A stretch of DNA of 64,000 nucleotides from Pantoea agglomerans (GCF_020149765.1 NZ_CP083810.1:1-64000), one strand, 5' to 3'. Positions 15,815 to 24,728 are shown, counted from the first letter of the stretch. Notes: generated from the sequence alone by a model not told the origin. Translations and numbers: made by a program.

Positions 15815-16423
15815 ATGTCCTCACGCGGCGTTAACAAAGTTATTCTGGTCGGCAATCTTGGTCAGGATCCTGAAATTCGATATCTGCCTAACGGTGGTGC
15901 GGTCGCTAACATTTCACTGGCAACATCTGAATCCTGGCGTGATAAACAAACCGGTGAAAACCGGGAAGTTACCGAATGGCATCGTGTGGTGCTGTTTGGC
16001 AGGCTGGCAGAGGTCGCCGGCGAATACCTTCGCAAAGGCTCCCAGGTTTATATTGAGGGTCAACTGCGCACTCGAAAATGGCAGGATCAGAGTGGGCAGG
16101 ACAGATACACCATAGAAGTGGTAGTGAACGTTGGCGGTACCCTGCAGATGTTAGGAGGCCGCTCACAAAACAGCGGTCAGCAGCAGTACAGTGGTGGCTG
16201 GGGTCAGTCTCAGCAGCCGCCGTCACAGCCTGATCCCGCTCCGCAGCAAAAAAACAGCGGAAATAAAGGGAAAGGAAATCGTGGTTCGCAGCGTAACAAT
16301 GCCGCTCAGCCCGCTCCTCAGCAACCTGCACCGCAGTCGCAGCCTGCAGGAGACTGGGATGATGACATACCGTTCCTTGGACACGGTTATGGCATAGCGA
16401 AACATGCTGCAGCATCACTTTAA
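15815..16423 (+). CDS. ssb: Single-stranded DNA-binding protein
   Basis: The 202-residue protein starts [20 protein letters not shown] and carries a complete OB fold to about residue 112 ([28 protein letters not shown] strand). A Gly/Gln/Pro-rich linker follows. The acidic tip DDDIPF, through which SSB recruits partners, is not at the very end as usual but is followed by 15 more residues (ending AAASL), an extension that may alter partner binding. Ribosome binding site AAGGAG precedes the ATG. It protects single-stranded DNA during element replication and transfer. Confidence 0.95.
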   Translation: MSSRGVNKVILVGNLGQDPEIRYLPNGGAVANISLATSESWRDKQTGENREVTEWHRVVLFGRLAEVAGEYLRKGSQVYIEGQLRTRKWQDQSGQDRYTIEVVVNVGGTLQMLGGRSQNSGQQQYSGGWGQSQQPPSQPDPAPQQKNSGNKGKGNRGSQRNNAAQPAPQQPAPQSQPAGDWDDDIPFLGHGYGIAKHAAASL

Positions 16424-16486
16424 CCCTTCGCAGCGTCTTTGACCGCTGCATTAAATTTCACCATAATCTCTCAAAGGTTACTGACG

Positions 16487-16729
16487 ATGCCTGTCATACT
16501 ACGGCTGAACGGTTTTCGGTTTTTTTTCTACTCCAACGAGGGCAATCCGCGCGAACCTGCTCACATTCATGTGATGAAGGCCGGTACAGAAGCGAAATTC
16601 TGGCTGGAACCGGTTGTAAAACTGGCGCGTAACGACGGATTTGACTCCAGGACGGTTAAAGAGCTGATGATTTTGATAAGGCAACACCAACCCATGCTTC
16701 TGGAGGCCTGGAATGATTATTTCAGCTAA
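16487..16729 (+). CDS. DUF4160 domain protein
   Basis: The 80-residue product is a typical DUF4160 protein: start MPVILRLNGFRFFFYSNEG, then the conserved EPAHIHVMKAG motif, and a C-terminal helix. It overlaps the next gene (DUF2442) by 17 bp. The two families very often occur as this pair and are suspected to form a toxin-antitoxin-like or regulatory module, but no activity is established. The ATG at 16487 has only a weak ribosome binding site. Confidence 0.88.
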   Translation: MPVILRLNGFRFFFYSNEGNPREPAHIHVMKAGTEAKFWLEPVVKLARNDGFDSRTVKELMILIRQHQPMLLEAWNDYFS

Positions 16730-16961
16730 GAACGTTCGGTTCGATCATCACACTATGTGGGTCGAACTCTCAGACGAGCGAATAATCGGCGTACCGCTTT
16801 CGTGGTTTCCCCGCCTTCGCAACGCGTCTGCCGAACAGCTGAAAAACTATGAACTGTCTCCCCGTGGTATCCACTGGGACGCACTTGACGAAGATGTTTC
16901 TGTCGATGGCCTGTTGCAGGGACGAGGTGACGTAACGCACCCGCCCCATCAGGTCGCCTGA
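16713..16961 (+). CDS. DUF2442 domain protein, partner of DUF4160
   Basis: The 82-residue product shows the DUF2442 core: VELSDERIIGVPLSWFPRL, then ISPRGIHWxxLDEDVSVxGLL. Its start lies inside the end of the DUF4160 gene, so the two are translationally coupled, and a GGAGGC site lies just upstream. The module ends with a strong terminator, which separates it from the transfer operon. Confidence 0.88.
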   Translation: MIISAKNVRFDHHTMWVELSDERIIGVPLSWFPRLRNASAEQLKNYELSPRGIHWDALDEDVSVDGLLQGRGDVTHPPHQVA

Positions 16962-16976
16962 TAGTGCTGAATAAAA

Positions 16977-17005
16977 AACGCTGACTCCGGTCGGCGTTTT
17001 TTTTT
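16977..17005 (+). terminator. Rho-independent terminator
   Basis: AACGCTGAC (16977-16985) pairs with GTCGGCGTT (16990-16998, one G-T pair) over a 4-nt loop and is followed by a run of T to 17005. It ends the ssb/DUF4160/DUF2442 block. Confidence 0.88.
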
Positions 17006-17052
17006 GTAAATCAAAAAAGAGTTGTTGATAGAAGCACGCTGAAGAGTTGCGC

Positions 17053-17075
17053 ACAGTGAGGCCTGTTCTCACTGT
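17053..17075 (+). promoter_or_regulatory. Leader hairpin before the transfer operon
   Basis: ACAGTGAG (17053-17060) and CTCACTGT (17068-17075) are perfect inverted arms with a 7-nt loop, ending 15 bp before the ATG at 17091. This could be an operator or an RNA hairpin controlling the first gene of the transfer cluster. Confidence 0.45.
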
Positions 17076-17090
17076 ACAGGAACTTTTTAG

Positions 17091-17723
17091 ATGAAACTCA
17101 ATGCCGTATTTGTTGCTTTACCGCTTGCGCTTCTGGCGGGTTGCGTTCAGCAACCCCAGAAACTGCAGGAACGGGCGCCCTCCGAACCGGTTCCTCCGGT
17201 TAGCGTTTCCCGCAATATCCAGACGCCTGCTGATGATGTTTATGCGCGTACGCCTGAAGTGGTGCGTTACGACCGATATCTGCTGGTCAGCACAGATCCT
17301 CAGGCCGTGCAGCGTGACCCGCTCTCACAGATTATTGACGTCCGTATTCCTTCCTCTGTTCAGCCAACCGTTGCAGACGCCATGCGCTATGCCCTGAAAC
17401 AGTCAGGCTACTCGCTGTGTCAGACCGGCCCAGCCAACGGCGTGCTGTATCGTCAGCCGCTGCCAGCCGTGCAGTTTCAGCTTGGTCCTATACGCCTGCG
17501 TACCGCTCTTCAGGTGCTGGCCGGTCCAGCATGGGAGCTGGAAGTTGACGACGTACAACGCGTTGTCTGCCACAGCCTGCGCGCTGGTTATCAGCTGCCA
17601 GCAACGCAGCTGCCGCCGCGCCCGACCAGTTCCTATACGCTTGCGCCCGCTGGTGCTGCTCAGTCGATCGCACCACGACCTATTCAGGCGCAGCCTGTTC
17701 GCGGAGGGTGGCTGACAAAATGA
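17091..17723 (+). CDS. PilL-type lipoprotein of the conjugative element (TIGR03748)
   Basis: The 210-residue protein has a lipoprotein signal with lipobox LLAGCV at about residue 18. The mature part contains the conserved RYDRYLLVSTDP and a domain in which VADAMRYALKQSGYSLC and IRLRTALQVLAGPAWELEVDDVQRVVCH match the PilL N-terminal family of PFGI-1-class elements, which resembles the secretin-associated STN/PilN fold. The C-terminus is Pro/Gln-rich. It opens the transfer cluster and its stop overlaps the next start (ATGA). Confidence 0.85.
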   Translation: MKLNAVFVALPLALLAGCVQQPQKLQERAPSEPVPPVSVSRNIQTPADDVYARTPEVVRYDRYLLVSTDPQAVQRDPLSQIIDVRIPSSVQPTVADAMRYALKQSGYSLCQTGPANGVLYRQPLPAVQFQLGPIRLRTALQVLAGPAWELEVDDVQRVVCHSLRAGYQLPATQLPPRPTSSYTLAPAGAAQSIAPRPIQAQPVRGGWLTK

Positions 17724-18487
17724 GCCTTGATACCTCACTTGATAAACAAAACGCCTCCGCTGGCATTTCGCCATTATCCGGTAGGTTTGCTGCAGTAAAA
17801 CGTCGCCTCCCGTTAATTGGTCTTGCAACACTCTCAGTTGCAGCACTTGGTCTGGCGGTTATCTCGCTTCGCGCAGGCGTGTCGGTGGATCAGCGTCTCA
17901 GCCATACCGAGAAACAGCAGAATGTAATTTACACGCAGGCACTGACCAAGTCGGATCTTGAACCCCTACAGAAAACGATTGATGCACAAAGCGCCGCGAT
18001 AAAGCTTCAGCAGGCCCGGATTGAGCAAATGCGAAGATCACTTACTGCAGAGGCTGACCGTGGCCTGCCTGACGCTGTGAGTAAGCTGCGCCAGTCGGTT
18101 GCGCAGCTTACTGATTCACAGACCGCACTACAGAGCCGTCAGGCTGCACTTGAACAATCCGTTACGGTACTGCAGCAGACACCTCAAAAAGCGCAACAGG
18201 CTACCCCGGAGAAAAAAGCAGAGCCCGAAGCAAAAAAGCCGGCACCCGCTAAGTCGCACCCTGCAGTAACAACCGTGGCCCGTAAAGCGCCGTTTGTACT
18301 GACCGGCGTTGAAAAGCGGGGAACGACATCGTTCGCGGCCATCGCGCCGCTGGGATTCAGTTCGCTTTCTGAAATCCGCCTGGTAGGTGAGGGGCAGACC
18401 GTCAGTGGCTGGACCCTGATTAATACCGGTTACGGGCAGGCTCAGTTTCGCGTTAACGGTCGTGTAACGACTCTTAACGTCCGCTAA
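17720..18487 (+). CDS. Single-span membrane protein with coiled coil, transfer cluster
   Basis: I choose ATG at 17720 (255 residues), overlapping the upstream stop, over an in-frame GTG at 17708. The protein has a short cytoplasmic N-terminus, one membrane span at about residues 31-50, a long predicted coiled coil (about 60-150, rich in Gln, Ala and Leu), a Lys/Ala/Pro linker, and a C-terminal beta-rich domain (VLTGVEKRGTTSFAAIAP). The architecture is that of PilP/PilO-like inner-membrane-to-periplasm linkers. It is a conserved position in these clusters, but I do not have a family name. Confidence 0.75.
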   Translation: MSLDTSLDKQNASAGISPLSGRFAAVKRRLPLIGLATLSVAALGLAVISLRAGVSVDQRLSHTEKQQNVIYTQALTKSDLEPLQKTIDAQSAAIKLQQARIEQMRRSLTAEADRGLPDAVSKLRQSVAQLTDSQTALQSRQAALEQSVTVLQQTPQKAQQATPEKKAEPEAKKPAPAKSHPAVTTVARKAPFVLTGVEKRGTTSFAAIAPLGFSSLSEIRLVGEGQTVSGWTLINTGYGQAQFRVNGRVTTLNVR

Positions 18488-18497
18488 CGGAGGCGAT

Positions 18498-19223
18498 ATG
18501 AAGCACAAAATACTTAATATTGCGTTATTCATGTTTTGCTGCTCTGCGCAGGCAAATATTCAGGTTACTGATTCAACGCGCGAAGCCGCCGGGATTCAGG
18601 GGCAGAGTATGCAGGACAGCAGCGTGCAGAATCTTCAGCAGCAGGCCGGGCAGTGGGGACTGAATAAGGATGATTACCAGCGCTATCAGACGCTGATGAA
18701 CGGCCCGCGAGGTGTTCAGTCTCCAGGGCTGGATCCTCTCTCTACGCTGGGAATTGAGGCGAGGAACCAGGCTGAACGTCGTAAGTACGCTGAAAAATGG
18801 GTAAAGGAGGAATTTGCACGTACCCAGAAGGAGCTGGATTTCCAGCGCGAAGTCACCGCTGCCTGGAAACGCCTGTATCCCGAAACTCTTGCCGTCAATA
18901 TGGGTAACGCGGCCGGCATTGCTCACGATACTGGCGGCCGGCTGGCGCTGTTTGTGAAGTCGGCTAATTGCGGCCAGTGTGATGCGCGCCTGGTTGCCGT
19001 ACTGGCTGACAACCGGCCGGTTGATATCTATCTCGTAGATAGCCAGGGGGATGACGATAAGCTGCGCGGCTGGGCAAAGGATCATCATATTCCGTTTGAT
19101 CGAGTACGTAGCCGCCAGATAACGCTGAATCACGACGGCGGTCGCTGGATGCGGTTCGGTAACGGCATGATGCCCGTTGTTTTGCAGCAGGGGGAAAACG
19201 GATGGCAGCTCGCCGCATTCTGA
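18498..19223 (+). CDS. TIGR03759-family conjugative element protein
   Basis: The 241-residue protein has a signal peptide ending near residue 19 and a mature region with the family's WGLNKDDYQRYQTLMNGPRG motif and ALTLLGIEA-like segment. It ends in a thioredoxin-like domain holding a CGQC pair at about residue 160 and a late PVVL segment. This suggests a periplasmic disulphide-related role similar to TraF/TrbB of F-type systems. It overlaps the transglycosylase gene by 22 bp. Confidence 0.85.
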   Translation: MKHKILNIALFMFCCSAQANIQVTDSTREAAGIQGQSMQDSSVQNLQQQAGQWGLNKDDYQRYQTLMNGPRGVQSPGLDPLSTLGIEARNQAERRKYAEKWVKEEFARTQKELDFQREVTAAWKRLYPETLAVNMGNAAGIAHDTGGRLALFVKSANCGQCDARLVAVLADNRPVDIYLVDSQGDDDKLRGWAKDHHIPFDRVRSRQITLNHDGGRWMRFGNGMMPVVLQQGENGWQLAAF

Positions 19224-19831
19224 CCGGAGCGGCATTATTGCTGCTTTCACTGTCTACGTTCGCCGGTAATAAACAGGTTGTTCCAGATGGTTATGTACGC
19301 GTAGCTCAGGCTCATAACGTGCCGCCAGAATCCCTTTATTCCGTCAGCCTGCAGGAGTCATCCCGCAGGCTACCACAGGGAGAGCGCCCGTGGCCGTGGA
19401 CTCTCAACGTTGCAGGCAAAGGGTACCGTTATAAATCTCGCCTGGAAGCCTGGCAGGCGCTGCAGGTCTTTATGAAGACCAACTCCCTTAAGCGTATTGA
19501 TGTGGGGATCGCTCAGGTTAACCTGGGCTGGAATGGTCAGCGCTTTGCTTCAACCTGGGATGCGCTGGATCCGTACAAGAATCTCAATGCCGCCGCCGCC
19601 ATCCTGCGCGAATGCTGGGACAGAAAACCCGGCAGCTGGCTCGATGCTGCCGGCTGCTATCACCATCCTGCAGGCGGCGCACCCGCTGCCCGCTACCGCG
19701 CTTTCGTCAAAATCAAGCTGGCTATGCTCCAGTCATCGCCGCATCTGCCGGCGGCTACTGCAGTTGAGCAGACAGCATCCGTGTCAATGCCGGATACCGA
19801 CATTGTCTGGATAAATCCCCGGAGTCAGTGA
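19202..19831 (+). CDS. Lytic transglycosylase (SLT domain) of the transfer system
   Basis: The 209-residue protein has a signal peptide (cleavage near residue 21) and an SLT-type fold: catalytic Glu in YSVSLQESSR (about residue 51), then RIDVGIAQVNLGWN (about 98-111) and the closing AAGCYHHP segment. VirB1-like enzymes open the peptidoglycan to let the secretion channel assemble. The gene starts inside the preceding one, and the two are probably co-translated. Confidence 0.9.
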   Translation: MAARRILTGAALLLLSLSTFAGNKQVVPDGYVRVAQAHNVPPESLYSVSLQESSRRLPQGERPWPWTLNVAGKGYRYKSRLEAWQALQVFMKTNSLKRIDVGIAQVNLGWNGQRFASTWDALDPYKNLNAAAAILRECWDRKPGSWLDAAGCYHHPAGGAPAARYRAFVKIKLAMLQSSPHLPAATAVEQTASVSMPDTDIVWINPRSQ

Positions 19832-19833
19832 TC

Positions 19834-20340
19834 ATGAAGCTTAATAAACTCATCCTAACCGCATTCATTGCTTTTTCTCCCGCAGCCCTGGCTGAACTCA
19901 ACGTTATCGCTGATTTAGGCGGCGTGAGCACGCAGCCGTTTTTTGATGCAGTAAACCGGCAGGATACGCCGCCAGCGCCCGCTGATCCTGTCAGGCGGGG
20001 TGAAGCTGCCATGCTTCCTGTTTATACGCCTGAACTGTCGCCCGGCAATGTCTCTCCCCGGGCGCTACAGCTGCCAGGGATCGGATCGCTCTTCATTATT
20101 GGTGATGATAGTTACTCCCGGGGTTGGCTGCAGCAAAACGCACGGCAGCTGGCCGCAAGAAACGCAGCAGGTCTGGTAGTAAACATTGAGAACATGGAGT
20201 CTCTGGCAGAGCTGCGCAAACTGGCGCCCGGTTTGCAGCTGGCACCCTCATCAGGCTCTGAGCTTGCGCGCCGCCTGCAGCTGGCTCACTACCCGGTGCT
20301 TATTACGGATACGGGCCTGTCTCAGGTGGTGGTGCAGTGA
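19834..20340 (+). CDS. TIGR03765-family conjugative element protein
   Basis: The product of 168 residues has a signal peptide (ending ALAE at about 21) and the family's pattern LNVIADLGGVSTQPFFDAV, then LPGIGSLFIIGDD and a C-terminal region with LRKLAPGLQLAPSSGSELARRL. The start is ATG at 19834 with GGAG 9 bp upstream; GTG at 19828 would be too close to it. In these elements it regularly precedes the coupling-protein gene. Its function is unknown but it is probably periplasmic. Confidence 0.83.
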   Translation: MKLNKLILTAFIAFSPAALAELNVIADLGGVSTQPFFDAVNRQDTPPAPADPVRRGEAAMLPVYTPELSPGNVSPRALQLPGIGSLFIIGDDSYSRGWLQQNARQLAARNAAGLVVNIENMESLAELRKLAPGLQLAPSSGSELARRLQLAHYPVLITDTGLSQVVVQ

Positions 20341-20906
20341 TAGCCGCTCCTCAGATAGCTGCATTGCTAATAGCAAATCCAGTCATTTTTGTCTTGCTAC
20401 TGGCGCTGATGATTTTTCTGTTCTGGCGCTTTCGCCGGCAGACAGCCAGAGAGCGGCGCCATCGCCAATATCGTGAGAATGCAGAGCGAGTTTATGTACG
20501 CCTCAGACAGCTTGGAGGAGACGGTCAGCGCATGAGTTATCTGCGGAAAATAAATCCTTATGTGTTTGAAGAATTGCTGCTGTTGGCATTTGAGCGCCAG
20601 GGATACCGCATTCAGCGTAACCCTTCATATAGCGGTGACGGCGGGCTGGACGGAAAGGCGCACATCAATGGCGAATGCTGGCTTATCCAGGCCAAGCGTT
20701 ACAGCCAGGCTATCGTGCCGGCGCATGTCAGAGATTTTGACGCACTGCTGACACGCATGGGCCAGCGCGGCCTGTTTATTCACACGGGACGGACAGGCCA
20801 GAAAAGCAGGGACGTCAGCAGGGGGACACAGCAGCTGGAGATCATCAGCGGACAAAGATTACTGAACCTGCTGGCAGGTAAACAAATAGAGGAGTTTTCC
20901 CGGTGA
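20337..20906 (+). CDS. Membrane-anchored Mrr-like restriction endonuclease domain protein
   Basis: The 189-residue protein has one N-terminal membrane span (about residues 14-32) followed by a basic region and a restriction-endonuclease-like (Mrr_cat, PD-(D/E)xK) domain: PYVFEELLLLAFERQGY, then DGGLDGKAHINGECWLIQAKRYS with catalytic Asp and QxK. It begins with GTG overlapping the upstream stop (GTGA) and its own stop overlaps the traD start in the same way. Its steady presence here in PFGI-type clusters suggests a function linked to transfer rather than to host restriction, which is not proven. Confidence 0.82.
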   Translation: MIAAPQIAALLIANPVIFVLLLALMIFLFWRFRRQTARERRHRQYRENAERVYVRLRQLGGDGQRMSYLRKINPYVFEELLLLAFERQGYRIQRNPSYSGDGGLDGKAHINGECWLIQAKRYSQAIVPAHVRDFDALLTRMGQRGLFIHTGRTGQKSRDVSRGTQQLEIISGQRLLNLLAGKQIEEFSR

Positions 20907-23002
20907 GTAATAAATACGTTATCGAGGCGCTTCTGCGCCCGGCGGTTGAACTGAATACAGCGGTAGCCGCCGGAACAGCAGCTGTCGTATGTGTCACGGC
21001 ACCCTGGGCGGTCGCGCTCGCGCCTTCAGTCAGCTATGTCACCGCCAGCGGATTCGCTGTTCTGTCAGTTATTCGTGCCCGGCAGGGCATGCAGGTTGTC
21101 CGTTATCGCCGTAATCTGCGTCGTCTGCCACGGTATGTTATGACGTCAAAACAGATCCCTGTCAGCAAGCGCCGGCTTTTTTTGGGCAGAGGGTTCCGCT
21201 GGACTCAGAAGCATACACAGCGCCTGCGCGATACGTTGCGTCCGGAAGTCGCGCACTATTTGCAGCCTTCCCGGCTGTATCAGCTGGCTCGTCATCTGGA
21301 GGAAGCGACGGAAAAAAGGTTTCCGTCTATCGGCAGGTTACTCAGTGCTGATACTGTGGTTAATCCTGTTCGCCCGCTGCCTCCGGTTGGCGGTAACCCG
21401 GCAATACACGGCATTGAACCGAATGAAAGTGACGTTACGCTCGATTTGCGGGAGCGTGTCGGCCATACCGTTGTTTATGGCACAACACGTGTGGGTAAAA
21501 CGCGCTTGGCAGAGCTGCTGATTACTCAGGATATACGTCGCGGAGACGTCACCATCGTTTTCGATCCGAAAGGCGATGCAGACTTGCTGAAAAGAGTTTG
21601 GGCTGAGGCGCACCGGGCGGGAAGGGGCGATGAGCTGACGGTTTTCCATCTGGGCTGGCCTGATATCTCTGCACGCTATAACGCCGTAGGACGTTTTGGC
21701 CGGGTTTCAGAGGTCGCAACCCGCGTCGCCGGCCAGCTCAGCGGAGAAGGTAACAGTGCGGCGTTCCGTGAGTTTGCCTGGCGATTCGTGAATATTGTTG
21801 CCCGGGCGCTGGTTGCGCTTGGCGAGCGCCCGGATTACACCCTGATTACTCGTTATGTAAACAACATTGCCGATCTATACCTGCGTTATGCCGAAAAAAT
21901 TATTACCGAGCAGCTGCCCGAGCTGAACAGTCAGATTGAAAATAACGCCAACGCATTCAGCGAGGACGACGTTCCGCGCTCTATGCAGGGACAGCCTGAA
22001 GCTGTACGCATCTGGGCGGTTGAGGTGGCGCTGAGCTCGGAAGCGGGACAGCAACTTTATGATCCGATACTCGATGGCCTGCGCTCAGCAGTACGTTATG
22101 ACCGTACCTACTTCGATAAAATCGTTGCGTCGCTCCTGCCTCTGCTGGAAAAACTCACTACAGGTAAAACAGCAGAGCTGTTGTCTCCGGACTACCTGAA
22201 CATGGACGACTCGCGCCCCATTTTTGACTGGGAACAAGTAATACGTAAAAAGGGCATTGTGTATGTGGGACTGGATGCCCTTAGTGACAGTGAGGTTGCC
22301 AGCGCTGTAGGTAACAGTATGTTTGCCGATTTGGTTAGTGTGGCCGGTCATATCTACAAGCACGGCATCAACGGTGGCCTGCCTGGTTCAAAAGAGACTA
22401 AAGAGGCAATTAACCTGCACTGCGATGAGTTTAATGAACTGATGGGAAATGAGTTCATTCCCCTCATCAATAAAGGCGGAGGCGCCGGTATGCAGGTAAC
22501 GGCTTATACGCAGACGTCCTCAGACATTGAGGCGCGGATCGGTAGCGCGGCTAAAACTTCCCAGGTGCAGGGTAACTTTAACAATCTGATTATGCTGCGC
22601 GTAAGGGAGAACCGAACGGCCGAACTGCTTACCTCGCAGCTGCCTCAGGTTGAAATCTACAGCAAAACGCTGGTCTCAGGGCATCAGGATTCAGCTGACG
22701 TCACTGTAAACCATGACTTTACGTCCAGTACTCAGGACCGCGTCGGGACTATCAAAGTGCCGCTTCTTGAGCCTTCTGACATTGTCACCCTGCCAAAAGG
22801 CCAGGCGTTTGCGCTGCTTGAAGGCGGCCAGCTCTGGAAAATACGCATGCCGCTGCCAGCGGGCGATGCCGGCGACGTGCATATGCCTGAAAATATAGCG
22901 CGCCTAGCTGAAGAGATGCGTCGTAACTATCACAGCAGCGAAGGATGGTGGGACAGTCGCATTTCAGCTGCAGCACCGGTGAAAGGAGATAATAATGGCT
23001 GA
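20903..23002 (+). CDS. traD: TraD-type conjugative coupling factor (TIGR03743)
   Basis: The 699-residue protein has two N-terminal membrane spans (about residues 20-57), Walker A GTTRVGKT at 193-200, a second conserved motif around IVFDPKGDADLL (about 213-224), and a Walker B-like NLHCDEFNELMG (about 497-508). As a VirD4/TraD-class ATPase it brings the relaxosome to the secretion channel. The start is GTG in a 4-nt overlap with the upstream stop, and it overlaps the next gene by 8 bp. Confidence 0.93.
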   Translation: MSNKYVIEALLRPAVELNTAVAAGTAAVVCVTAPWAVALAPSVSYVTASGFAVLSVIRARQGMQVVRYRRNLRRLPRYVMTSKQIPVSKRRLFLGRGFRWTQKHTQRLRDTLRPEVAHYLQPSRLYQLARHLEEATEKRFPSIGRLLSADTVVNPVRPLPPVGGNPAIHGIEPNESDVTLDLRERVGHTVVYGTTRVGKTRLAELLITQDIRRGDVTIVFDPKGDADLLKRVWAEAHRAGRGDELTVFHLGWPDISARYNAVGRFGRVSEVATRVAGQLSGEGNSAAFREFAWRFVNIVARALVALGERPDYTLITRYVNNIADLYLRYAEKIITEQLPELNSQIENNANAFSEDDVPRSMQGQPEAVRIWAVEVALSSEAGQQLYDPILDGLRSAVRYDRTYFDKIVASLLPLLEKLTTGKTAELLSPDYLNMDDSRPIFDWEQVIRKKGIVYVGLDALSDSEVASAVGNSMFADLVSVAGHIYKHGINGGLPGSKETKEAINLHCDEFNELMGNEFIPLINKGGGAGMQVTAYTQTSSDIEARIGSAAKTSQVQGNFNNLIMLRVRENRTAELLTSQLPQVEIYSKTLVSGHQDSADVTVNHDFTSSTQDRVGTIKVPLLEPSDIVTLPKGQAFALLEGGQLWKIRMPLPAGDAGDVHMPENIARLAEEMRRNYHSSEGWWDSRISAAAPVKGDNNG

Positions 23003-23768
23003 GGCTCGTCGTACCGCACCGCAGCAATATCCGCAGCAACAACCCGTCCAACCGCGCGAGCACGGCCTGCTCTATAACCTCGTCTGGGGCTGGCCGTGGA
23101 AGCTCATTGGCGTCATTCTGGCTTCACTTGTGGTTAGCCTGATCATTGAATACGTCGGGATCGCTTTCTTCTGGCCTGAAATGGGTGCCGCGCACAGCCA
23201 GGCGGTGATGAATACCGAGTTTAGCTATCTGTCTTCTGACTTTACTCGCAGCCTGTTGCTTTCAGAGCCAGCAGAAACGGTCACTCGCTGGGTTACTGAT
23301 GCCTATCAATGGGCGTTGGTGGACAGCGGGATCATCAGGTGGATACAGGATACATATCAGGCCGAGATGAACAGCGGCAACGAGGTGTCGCGCAATCTCA
23401 AGGGGGCCAGCAGCTGGCTTGGAAATTACCTTCAGCAGTATATGCTGGCTACAGTATATGTTTCCATCGTAACGCTGGTCCGCGTGACTATCATTGCTCT
23501 GTCTGTGCCGCTATTCATACTGGTTATTAGTGTTGCCGTGGTTGAAGGGCTTGGGCGCCGCGACCTGCGTCGATTTGGGGCCGGTTATGAGTCGTCATTT
23601 TTGTATCACCGCGCGAAAAGGTTGATCAAACCCGCTGTGTATCTACCGGTGATGGCCTACCTTTCATGGCCTTCCGCTGTCTATCCAAACCTTCTGCTAC
23701 TGCCTGCAGCGTTAATGCTTGGGCTTACCATTACGGTAACAACCGCTTCGTTCAAAAAATATCTCTAA
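22995..23768 (+). CDS. TIGR03747-family integral membrane protein
   Basis: The 257-residue protein has four to five membrane spans (about 33-55, 155-180, 215-235 and 236-252). It begins MAEARRTAPQQYPQQ and contains WGWPWKLIGVILASL, the conserved start of the TIGR03747 family, located immediately behind traD. It probably belongs to the inner-membrane complex or is a coupling-protein partner. A strong terminator follows, so this is the last gene of the first transfer operon. Confidence 0.87.
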   Translation: MAEARRTAPQQYPQQQPVQPREHGLLYNLVWGWPWKLIGVILASLVVSLIIEYVGIAFFWPEMGAAHSQAVMNTEFSYLSSDFTRSLLLSEPAETVTRWVTDAYQWALVDSGIIRWIQDTYQAEMNSGNEVSRNLKGASSWLGNYLQQYMLATVYVSIVTLVRVTIIALSVPLFILVISVAVVEGLGRRDLRRFGAGYESSFLYHRAKRLIKPAVYLPVMAYLSWPSAVYPNLLLLPAALMLGLTITVTTASFKKYL

Positions 23769-23775
23769 CCATGAG

Positions 23776-23810
23776 AAATCGCAGTCTGACTTTTCAGTCT
23801 GCGATTTTTT
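23776..23810 (+). terminator. Rho-independent terminator
   Basis: AAATCGCAG (23776-23784) and CTGCGATTT (23799-23807) form a perfect 9-bp stem with further inner pairing and a T-tract, ending the traD operon. Confidence 0.9.
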
Positions 23811-24120
23811 CATCGGCGTACTTCCAAAACACACTATTAATTATCCGCACCAGAAATAAATTTATCAGGCCAATCTCGTTATCCCAGAGCTGGGCGGAGG
23901 CACTTGAAACTTGTTTTCAGGTGCCTGCCGTCAGCAGACAAGCCGCATAGCGGTGCGTCAGTTCATTTAAATTAGTTACAACAATCAGTTCATATCACCT
24001 CTAACTCAAGCAGCATTTGCGCTGCTCTCTAAATTTTTATTTTCCCAAAAAGAGTTAACGGCTGAACCCTGCAGGCAGATTTCGCATGCTTACCGCACTC
24101 AACAACCACTGGAGGTGCAT
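23811..24120. other. Gap before the second transfer operon, with a small hairpin
   Basis: No credible gene lies here. AGCAGC (24011-24016) and GCTGCT (24023-24028) form a 6-bp hairpin followed by CTCTAAATTTTT, which could be a weak terminator. The promoter for the RAQPRD operon must lie between it and 24120. A perfect GGAGG site is 6-7 bp before the ATG at 24121. Confidence 0.5.
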
Positions 24121-24456
24121 ATGAAATCTCTTCGTCCGGCAACACGACTTCTTTTATGCGGCGGTGTGCTGGGCCTGACTTTTCTCGCGTCCTCTCCGGC
24201 GTCTGCATCTGAGAAAGACGAGCTGGCATCCGCGCAGCGAATGATCGTCCAGGTTCAGGCTTCGCTGGAACGGGCGCGGGTTGCCGCAGCACAGGCTGAT
24301 CCGTCGGAGCGTGGTCGCTATTTCTTCGATTATCAGCGGGCTAGTAGCGATCTGAAGACTATCAGCGCCGGCATTGACCGTTATCTGGAACCAACACGTG
24401 CTCAGCCACGCGATTTATCTGGCGTAGCGGGAAATTACCGCCGGGAGCGTCCCTGA
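24121..24456 (+). CDS. RAQPRD-family conjugative element protein (TIGR01690)
   Basis: The 111-residue protein has a signal peptide (ending SPASA at about residue 27), an alpha-helical mature part with repeated Ala/Arg, and the family's diagnostic RAQPRD tag near the C-terminus (about residues 97-102). ATG at 24121 is preferred to the in-frame GTG at 24115 because of the GGAGG spacing. It opens the second transfer operon. It is exported; its role is unknown. Confidence 0.92.
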   Translation: MKSLRPATRLLLCGGVLGLTFLASSPASASEKDELASAQRMIVQVQASLERARVAAAQADPSERGRYFFDYQRASSDLKTISAGIDRYLEPTRAQPRDLSGVAGNYRRERP

Positions 24457-24698
24457 TGGCGATGACTGCTGCGCAGGAGACCGCTTTTAAAGCGGCTTCC
24501 GGAAATGTTGAACCGAATCTGCTGCACCTGCTCTGTCTCGGGCTGTTGATCGGCTTCCTTTTCTTTTGGGCAGCATGGGCAATCGTTGATGTTTACTCAG
24601 GCTGGACAAATGAGCGTTTGAAGGAAGGCGCAATGGGCAGAGCCGTTGTCCGCTCAGTTTTATTGTTAGTCGTAAGTATCTGGATGTTTTGCAGTTAA
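24456..24698 (+). CDS. TIGR03758-family small membrane protein
   Basis: The 80-residue protein has two membrane spans (about residues 23-43 and 62-78). Its start overlaps the upstream stop (TGATG). Size, topology and position match the TIGR03758 family of these clusters. It is a possible pilin-like or channel subunit. Confidence 0.82.
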   Translation: MAMTAAQETAFKAASGNVEPNLLHLLCLGLLIGFLFFWAAWAIVDVYSGWTNERLKEGAMGRAVVRSVLLLVVSIWMFCS

Positions 24699-24728
24699 CC
24701 CTCAATCAACTCTTTTACAGGTGAAATC

